A stretch of DNA of 5,833 bases from an uncultured Lachnospiraceae bacterium. GTDB taxonomy: Bacteria > Bacillota > Clostridia > Lachnospirales > Lachnospiraceae. The DNA is taken from assembly GCA_910588825.1 (NCBI GenBank), contig CAJURF010000102.1:2347-8179 (forward strand). Direction: 5' to 3'. The position numbers and the translations under genes are program-made. This document shows, piece by piece, positions 1 through 4,892 of this stretch (position 1 is its first letter; the number at the start of each line of letters is the position of its first letter). A model generated the notes under the pieces. The model worked only from the letters and a program-made list of their open reading frames with translations, made no database searches and was not told the origin of the DNA.

Positions 1-1707
1 CAGCCCGTCTTCCAGGCTGGGAGCCCTGATTCTGATCCACTCCAGGCAGGCCCTGCAGAGAGCTTTGTTAATTTCCTGGTTAATCAGCGCGTCTGTGGTT
101 TCCAGCTCAATCAGGTCTAACAGTGCATCCGGATCACGGGCGAACACGCCGGAGCCAGAAGCCCTGTCCATGGATTTCTTGCCGCCCTGGGCGCCCTTGC
201 TGTGATGGTGGCAGTAAATCACTGCACATCCCAATTCTGTGCACACCAGGTCAAACTGATTGCAGAATCTGGCCATCTGGTCTGCGCTGTTTTCATCCCC
301 GGTGATGATTTTGTAAATGGGGTCAATCACTACTGCAGTATAATCTTTTTTTGCCGCACGCCGGATCAGTTTGGGAGCCAGTTTATCCATGGGCACTGAC
401 TTCCCCCTCAGATTCCAAATATCAATATTGGTTATGTTTTCCGGTTTCCACTTCAGCGCCTGGTACACATCTCTAAACCGGTGGAGACAGCTGGCCCGGT
501 CAAGCTCCAGATTAACGTACAGTACACGGCCCTTGGCGCATTCCCAGCCCAGCCATTTTCCGCCTTCCGCGATAGCAATACACAGTTCGGCCAGCAGATA
601 TGATTTTCCTGCTTTGGAAGGCCCTGCAATCAGCATTTTGTGGCCTTTTCTCAGCACGTTCTCTATCAAACACGGGGCCAGCTCCGGCATGTTGTCCCAG
701 GCATCGGCCAGGTTTTCCGGCTCTGGCAGTCCATCGTATTCATTTTCTATCCACGATACCCATTCATCCCAGCTTCTCTTGCCAATGTTTACCGCAATCA
801 GGCGCTGTTCTTTTCCTGCCCGCATAACCCCAGGCATTCTGGACAGCCTGGAAGGATTTTTGTTCTGCCTGTCTACTTCCAGACCGTTTTCTGTACAAAA
901 TCTATAAAGGTATTTTACACGTTCCTGATATTCTTCATAGTTTGAGGCGTCCACTTTAACGATTGCGTGGATGCTCTTTTTCCCAGAATGCACCAGGCAG
1001 GCCACAGGCAGGGAGAGGCTCTTAATAAGGGCGGCCTGGTCATCTATGGATATCTTGTCAGATTCCACCAGTGCATAGCGGTAAGCGGCCACGTCTTTGT
1101 CAGTACACCCTCCCTCGGCCAGCGGATTGAAACGAATCCATGCCCCGGCTTCTGGAGGATAGTCGCCTACAACAGCGCCTATGTCATCTCCGTATTTTTT
1201 CAGTCCCTCAATCAGCTGTTCTGCCGTCCTGTCGCAGCACCCCTTTTTTGGCAGCCACTGTGTTCCTTTGCCGTCTGTCTGTTTCCAGCTTCCTGTGGTA
1301 TAACCCACAAATTCGTCCGGCTTGAAAAGTGTTTCCAGATATTTTATCAGCTGTTCAGCCGGCCCCCAGTTTCTGCCTGTTCCCATATTGCCGTTCCTGG
1401 ATGCTGAAATCGGTGTGTCCCAGTCCATCTCCTGGTATTCCCTGGCCGGATTCCAGCCCCTGTCCATGGCCATCTGCACAATAGTGCCGCCGGTGACAGG
1501 GCTGGCACTGCCCCGGAAACTGCGCCATTTACGGGCGCATTCCCCTGCATGGTGCCGGCCGGGGTCACGCCTGCTCCATGTGTCCCAGTCTTCTGCGGAA
1601 AATCCCTCATGGTTCAGCGCCATCCCCACGTTCAGCCATTCCTGATAGTCCAGCCCGGCCGGATCAATATAATCTAATAATTCCAGCAGATTCCTGCGCT
1701 GTTCCAT
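1..1707 (-). CDS. Phage primase-helicase: PriCT-2 + AEP primase + RepA-like AAA_25 helicase (3' end beyond window)
   Basis: Reading the minus strand from the ATG at 1707 gives 569 codons without a stop, so the C-terminus lies outside the window. Residues 5-85 resemble a PriCT-2 domain (LLDYIDPAGLDYQEWLNVGM, then WDTWSRRDPGRHHAGECARKW and PVTGGTIVQMA). Residues about 115-310 look like an archaeo-eukaryotic primase core: acidic motif VESD (E215, D217), SGKKSIHAIV with H247, and D279 followed by NPSRLSRMPG (281-293). Residues about 340-540 are a RecA-fold helicase/ATPase of the RepA type: Walker A GPSKAGKS (362-369), Walker B AVVIDP (D462), CHHHSKG (499-505) and SGSGVFARDPDA. Such fusions make RNA or DNA primers and unwind the fork. 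The start has a good AAAGGG site 6 bases upstream and follows the helicase stop by 12 bases. Family assignment is by motif recognition; the primase call is less certain than the ATPase call. Confidence 0.85.
   Translation of the reverse strand, partial: MEQRRNLLELLDYIDPAGLDYQEWLNVGMALNHEGFSAEDWDTWSRRDPGRHHAGECARKWRSFRGSASPVTGGTIVQMAMDRGWNPAREYQEMDWDTPISASRNGNMGTGRNWGPAEQLIKYLETLFKPDEFVGYTTGSWKQTDGKGTQWLPKKGCCDRTAEQLIEGLKKYGDDIGAVVGDYPPEAGAWIRFNPLAEGGCTDKDVAAYRYALVESDKISIDDQAALIKSLSLPVACLVHSGKKSIHAIVKVDASNYEEYQERVKYLYRFCTENGLEVDRQNKNPSRLSRMPGVMRAGKEQRLIAVNIGKRSWDEWVSWIENEYDGLPEPENLADAWDNMPELAPCLIENVLRKGHKMLIAGPSKAGKSYLLAELCIAIAEGGKWLGWECAKGRVLYVNLELDRASCLHRFRDVYQALKWKPENITNIDIWNLRGKSVPMDKLAPKLIRRAAKKDYTAVVIDPIYKIITGDENSADQMARFCNQFDLVCTELGCAVIYCHHHSKGAQGGKKSMDRASGSGVFARDPDALLDLIELETTDALINQEINKALCRACLEWIRIRAPSLEDGL
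1408..1437 (-). other. Y-x-EMDWDTPI peptide, copy in primase-helicase linker
   Basis: Codons for residues 91-100 (Y, Q, EMDWDTPI) lie just after the PriCT-2 domain and before the primase core, in a probable flexible linker. The same peptide opens the DUF669 protein. Over the eight shared residues, 20 of 24 bases agree. Confidence 0.7.
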
Positions 1708-1713
1708 ATGTTA

Positions 1714-1719
1714 CCCTTT
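1714..1719 (-). promoter_or_regulatory. Ribosome binding site of the primase-helicase gene
   Basis: AAAGGG on the minus strand begins directly after the TAG stop of the DEAH helicase gene and is separated by TAACAT from the ATG at 1707. It fills the short gap between the two genes and supports this start. Re-initiation by ribosomes finishing the helicase gene is likely. Confidence 0.7.
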
Positions 1720-3306
1720 CTATCTGCCCGGCACATACTCATGAGGATTGATGTCCTTGGGCGTCCGCCAGCCATTGGCGGCAATCCGGTCAATCAGCTT
1801 TTTCGCATCCTCAAGTTTCCAGGTGCCCACACACTGGAAACCGCGTCCCTCAAGCTGGCGTATCTGTTTCGGCGTGGCCAGCCCTTCTTCCCGGCGCTTT
1901 GCCAGCCTGCCCAGCAGTCTGTCTGCCTTTCCCGCGCATTCAATGCCTCCTGCGTCTATCCCCAGCTTTTCCAGTGCTTTTACCTGCCTGTCTGTAGGCG
2001 GCCTCATTTCCCAGCCGAAAGACGGCACATATCCAGACAAATCCTCTGCCTGGATGCTCATTTCAAACTGCAGGGGGTCCACCAGTTTCTTTTTCCGGGT
2101 CCGCATTTCAGCCAGCTGTTTTGCCAGAGCTTCTTCCCTCTGGGCCACTACGTCCTCAGACGCTTTCTGCTCTGCTTCTTCAATATCTATGGGCATGGCT
2201 GCATTTTCCAGGTTCAGGGTCATCTGGTCTGCTGTTTCCTTGTCCTGGCAGATTAAGCTGGCCGGATGGCACAGCTCATGGCGGTCTGTATGCCACAGGA
2301 AATCCAGCAACAGCAGATGGTCTTTTCCTGGCGACAGGCGTGTCCCCCGGCCCACCATCTGGCAGTAAAGGCTGCGCACTTTGGTGGGACGCAGGACGGC
2401 CACACAGTCCACGGACGGGCAGTCCCAGCCTTCTGTCAGCAGCATGGAGTTGCACAGAACATTGTATCTTCCTTCCTCAAAATCCCGCAGGATCTGGACC
2501 CTGTCCTGGCTGTTTCCGTTTACCTCTGCCGCCCGGAACCCCTCCTGGTTTAAAATATCCCGGAATTTCTGGCTGGTTTTCACCAGAGGCAGGAATACCA
2601 CAGTCTTCCTGTACTGGCAGTACTCTTTCATTTCCCTGGCAATGTCCTCCAGATAGGGGTCCAGGGCGCTCCCCAGGTCGCTTGTCTTAAAATCCCCCGA
2701 CTGGATGCTCACCCCGGCTAAATCCACCTTTAATGGGATTGTGACCGCTTTGATCGGGCACAGGTACCCGCTTTTGATTGCTTTCGGCAGGGTATATTCG
2801 TAGGCCAGGGATTCAAAGTATTCCCCCATATCCCGCATATCGCCCCGGTCCGGGGTGGCTGTCACGCCTAATACTTTTGCTTCGTCAAAATGCTGCAGTA
2901 CCTTCTGGTAACTGTTTGAGATGCAGTGGTGCGCCTCGTCCACGATGATGGTCCCGAAATAATCTCCCGGGAACTGGGCCAGCCTTTTGTCCCTCATCAG
3001 GGTCTGCACGGACCCGGCCACGATGCGGAACCAGCTTCCCTGGCAGGACTCCCCGGCCTTTTCCAGGGCGCACCCCAGATGGGCTACTTTGGCGATCTTA
3101 TCAGCCGCCTGGGAAAGCAGCTCCCCCCGGTGTGCCAGCACCAGTACCCTGTCCCCGTTTTTCACACATTCTTCTGCGATTTTTGCAAATACAACCGTTT
3201 TTCCACAGCCTGTGGGAAGCACCAGCAGGGTTTTCCTCCTGCCGGTTTCCCATTCGTGGAAAACCGCCTGTTTTGCTTCTTCCTGGTAGGGTCTTAATTC
3301 CATCAT
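1720..3306 (-). CDS. DEAH-box superfamily 2 helicase with duplicated C-terminal module
   Basis: A 528-residue ATP-dependent DNA helicase or translocase of the 'type III restriction res subunit'/RadD-like group found in phage replication modules. Motifs in order: LRPYQEEA near the N-terminus, Walker A PTGCGKT (31-37), motif Ia VLVLAHRGELL (54-64), DEAH (123-126), motif III TAT (149-151), VVFLP of the second RecA lobe (236-240), motif V LLTEGWDCP (289-297) and motif VI QMVGRGTR (316-323) with the arginine finger. A charged helical stretch (about 375-408) leads to a tail holding two copies of a roughly 40-residue module (437-516). The ATG at 3306 overlaps the upstream TGA as ATGA and has AGGAG 7 bases upstream; a second ATG at 3303 is the less well spaced alternative. 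No nuclease domain or methylase partner is present, so a restriction role is unlikely. It probably remodels forks or recombination intermediates. Confidence 0.9.
   Translation of the reverse strand: MMELRPYQEEAKQAVFHEWETGRRKTLLVLPTGCGKTVVFAKIAEECVKNGDRVLVLAHRGELLSQAADKIAKVAHLGCALEKAGESCQGSWFRIVAGSVQTLMRDKRLAQFPGDYFGTIIVDEAHHCISNSYQKVLQHFDEAKVLGVTATPDRGDMRDMGEYFESLAYEYTLPKAIKSGYLCPIKAVTIPLKVDLAGVSIQSGDFKTSDLGSALDPYLEDIAREMKEYCQYRKTVVFLPLVKTSQKFRDILNQEGFRAAEVNGNSQDRVQILRDFEEGRYNVLCNSMLLTEGWDCPSVDCVAVLRPTKVRSLYCQMVGRGTRLSPGKDHLLLLDFLWHTDRHELCHPASLICQDKETADQMTLNLENAAMPIDIEEAEQKASEDVVAQREEALAKQLAEMRTRKKKLVDPLQFEMSIQAEDLSGYVPSFGWEMRPPTDRQVKALEKLGIDAGGIECAGKADRLLGRLAKRREEGLATPKQIRQLEGRGFQCVGTWKLEDAKKLIDRIAANGWRTPKDINPHEYVPGR
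1759..1998 (-). repeat. Diverged tandem protein module in the helicase C-terminus
   Basis: Residues 437-476 (starting PTDRQVKALEKLGID) and 477-516 (starting ATPKQIRQLEGRGFQ) share the pattern [PA]T-x-[RK]Q-(V/I)-x-x-L-E-x-x-G, then an Ala-containing helix (AGKADRLLGRLAKRR against LEDAKKLIDRIAANG). The copies are similar only at the protein level. Short helical modules of this kind at the ends of phage helicases and recombinases probably bind DNA or a partner; that role is inference. Confidence 0.55.
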
Positions 3307-3746
3307 GAAAATGCTCCTGCTGTGAAACTGTTGAGCTTTTTCGGATACAGCTCTTTAATCTGGTTAAACATTTTTGACGGGTCCTTTGAGCCGGGAACCT
3401 GGATTACGTGGGCACGCCCTGCAAGCCCGGGCAGCTGGTTCCATTTGGCTGGTATTTCCTCTTCATCTTCCCGCATAAGGCCCACGCCCTTGAATAATTC
3501 AGCCATTTTCCACATCAGCCTGCGGTCAAGAATGTAACTTTCTTTGATCTGCGTTTCCTTACCGTCTGGAGCAGTAATGTTAAAATAAACATCCGCCATA
3601 TTGCAGGGCTTAATTTTTTCACTTCCTTTGAATCTTGCCCTGTCAAGGTGGTCAATTACAAAGTCATAATCGCCTTCTGGAAGCAGTATAAATCCGGATT
3701 CGTTTTTTATCGGGGTATCCCAGTCCATTTCTGTATAATCTGCCAT
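3303..3746 (-). CDS. DUF669 family protein, probable phage single-strand DNA-binding protein
   Basis: A 147-residue acidic protein matching the DUF669 pattern: an N-terminal MDWDTPI, then LLPEGDYDFVIDHLDRARFKG (roughly 21-41), a CNMADVYFNITAPDG strand pair and a helical MWKMAELFKGVGLM segment. DUF669 proteins sit beside Sak-type recombinases and helicases in phages and are thought to be OB-fold single-strand DNA-binding proteins; binding is not shown by this sequence alone. The start at 3746 has a near-perfect AAAGGAG site 6 bases upstream, and the gene begins 15 bases after the Sak4-like stop. Its TGA overlaps the helicase ATG as ATGA, so the two are probably translationally coupled. Residues 4-13 recur almost unchanged in the primase-helicase linker. 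Confidence 0.85.
   Translation of the reverse strand: MADYTEMDWDTPIKNESGFILLPEGDYDFVIDHLDRARFKGSEKIKPCNMADVYFNITAPDGKETQIKESYILDRRLMWKMAELFKGVGLMREDEEEIPAKWNQLPGLAGRAHVIQVPGSKDPSKMFNQIKELYPKKLNSFTAGAFS
3314..3318 (-). promoter_or_regulatory. Ribosome binding site of the DEAH helicase gene
   Basis: AGGAG on the minus strand lies 7 bases before the ATG at 3306 and 10 before the ATG at 3303, favouring the first. It is embedded in the last codons of the DUF669 gene, encoding part of its TAGAFS tail. Confidence 0.7.
3708..3737 (-). other. Y-x-EMDWDTPI peptide, copy at DUF669 N-terminus
   Basis: Codons for residues 4-13 (Y, T, EMDWDTPI) of the DUF669 protein, ahead of its folded core. The peptide is acidic with one Trp, typical of a short docking motif. 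It matches the primase-helicase linker at nine of ten residues. Confidence 0.7.
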
Positions 3747-3752
3747 CTTTCT

Positions 3753-3759
3753 CTCCTTT
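3753..3759 (-). promoter_or_regulatory. Ribosome binding site of the DUF669 gene
   Basis: AAAGGAG on the minus strand, 6 bases before the ATG at 3746, occupies the 15-base gap after the Sak4-like stop codon. It is the closest match to the Shine-Dalgarno consensus in the window, as might be expected for a binding protein needed in quantity. Confidence 0.8.
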
Positions 3760-3761
3760 GC

Positions 3762-4892
3762 CTAATTAAATGGAAGTTCCTGTTTTTCACGCATCTCTTT
3801 GATTCTTTTATACAGATTGTCCCAGTCTGCTACCAGCAGGCCGTCCACAATCCCTGGATTCTGTTTATCGTATTCCCATATGCGCGACCCTGTTGTGACA
3901 AAACCTTTCGATTCACATATCGCCTGTATTTCTTCCTCGAACACCGTATTGGCTATCATTAGGTCACGCAGTTTTTTGGGCACCCTTTCATCTATGTACA
4001 GGGCACTGTTCTTATTGTCTTCAGAAGCCTGCTTTTCTGCAGGTGTTTTCTGCTCCGTTTCAGTTTGTTTCTGCTCCGGCTCTGGCTGTTTTCGTTCCGG
4101 TTCCGGCTGGCTTTGCTCCGGCTTTGCGCTGGTCCGCTCCGTCTGGGCCTGTTTCTGCTCCGCCCCAGCTTCAATAATATGGGCAATCCCGGCATAATCA
4201 AAATCCATTTCTTCCGGCAGGCCGTAACGGTTTTTCGCGTCCCAGCATGGGTGGTGGGACGTGTACATCACCCTGCGCCCGCCCTGGGCCTTCCGTTTCT
4301 GCCCTTTATCATCCACGGCCACGGAATGTGTTTTGTAGTTTGCAAACAGCAGCATATCTGCCCATTCTTTCACCAGCGGGGAGGTCTGGGATGTGGTTTT
4401 CTTGCCCAGTTTTAATTCCCACCGGTCATAGGAGCCCATTTCGTCCGGCTGGTCAAACTTTTTTATCTGCGCATGGGCAGTCAATACCACATGCACCCCC
4501 GCGTCAATCACCTCGGACAGCCGGTTTAAAAACCTCCCGAATTCTTCTCTTGTGTATGTGTAGCCGTTTCCATATCCAAAATCTTCAATCCCCTTTTTGC
4601 CGTACTGGGCACAGACATGCTCCACACACATCTGCTCTGCCCAGTCCAGGGTATCTACCACCAGCGTGCGGCAGGTATCTGGGTATGTCTTAATGTATTG
4701 AATCTGTTGCATCAGCATGGTCCAGGATGTGGGGGTCTCTGTTCTGGCCACGTCCATATCTTTGGTGCTGCCTTCTGTATCAATAAATACGGGGTCTGGG
4801 AACATACTGGCAAACGTTGACTTGCCGATTCCCTCAGGGCCATACACGACTACTTTCTTGGCCCCCGGCTGTTTTCCCCTGATAATCTTCAT
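3762..4892 (-). CDS. Sak4-like phage P-loop ATPase (phage nucleotide-binding protein, RecA core)
   Basis: From the ATG at 4892 this is 376 residues. Residues 1-240 form a compact RecA-fold ATPase: Walker A GPEGIGKST (18-26), FIDTEGS (36-42), Walker B TLVVDTLDW (76-84, D80) and the strand HVVLTAHAQ (134-142), where a His follows the sensor position. It fits the phage nucleotide-binding family that includes Sak4, RecA-core proteins that promote annealing or pairing of single strands together with an SSB. A low-complexity linker (243-294) is followed by an independent helical domain (about 299-371) and the C-terminus ELPFN. An upstream in-frame ATG at 4913 would add MGRRWIL, but it lacks a ribosome site. 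The one at 4892 has AAGGTGG 6 bases upstream and overlaps the previous stop as TGATG. The DUF669 neighbour downstream is the probable SSB partner. Confidence 0.85.
   Translation of the reverse strand: MKIIRGKQPGAKKVVVYGPEGIGKSTFASMFPDPVFIDTEGSTKDMDVARTETPTSWTMLMQQIQYIKTYPDTCRTLVVDTLDWAEQMCVEHVCAQYGKKGIEDFGYGNGYTYTREEFGRFLNRLSEVIDAGVHVVLTAHAQIKKFDQPDEMGSYDRWELKLGKKTTSQTSPLVKEWADMLLFANYKTHSVAVDDKGQKRKAQGGRRVMYTSHHPCWDAKNRYGLPEEMDFDYAGIAHIIEAGAEQKQAQTERTSAKPEQSQPEPERKQPEPEQKQTETEQKTPAEKQASEDNKNSALYIDERVPKKLRDLMIANTVFEEEIQAICESKGFVTTGSRIWEYDKQNPGIVDGLLVADWDNLYKRIKEMREKQELPFN
4011..4166 (-). repeat. Pro/Glu/Gln-rich low-complexity linker in the Sak4-like protein
   Basis: Residues 243-294 repeat short units such as EQKQ, PEPERKQ, PEPEQKQ and TETEQK. 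On the plus strand the DNA shows recurring GCTCCGG and GTTCCGG words. The stretch is likely disordered and joins the ATPase core to the C-terminal domain. The repeated DNA makes length change by slippage likely among relatives. Confidence 0.75.

Noticed and set aside
371..907. Plus-strand open frame of 178 codons
   Set aside because: It is antisense to the primase-helicase, whose conserved motifs run through the same bases. Its Ser/Phe/Pro-rich product has no domain, and no ribosome site is apparent.
1708..2368. Two long plus-strand frames (182 and 206 codons)
   Set aside because: Both mirror the helicase C-terminal half in other frames. Their composition is a reverse-complement artefact, and the minus-strand helicase motifs account for the sequence.
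1720..3306. Type III restriction enzyme Res subunit
   Set aside because: The helicase motifs match that broad family, but there is no endonuclease motif, the protein is much shorter than Res subunits, and no methylase gene lies beside it. The phage replication context fits better.
4028..4043. Small inverted repeat CCTGC-TTTTCT-GCAGG as a terminator
   Set aside because: The stem is only five base pairs, lies inside the Sak4 linker coding sequence and has no U-tract after it in the direction of transcription.
4458..4464. Second in-frame A AAA AAG heptamer, in the Sak4-like gene
   Set aside because: A -1 shift would reach a stop after one codon and cut the RecA fold just after the sensor strand. 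No stimulating structure is visible, and Lys-Lys codons produce this heptamer by chance.
4247..4693. Plus-strand open frame of 148 codons
   Set aside because: It is antisense to the Sak4-like ATPase core, and its Pro/Ser/His-rich product shows no recognisable motif.
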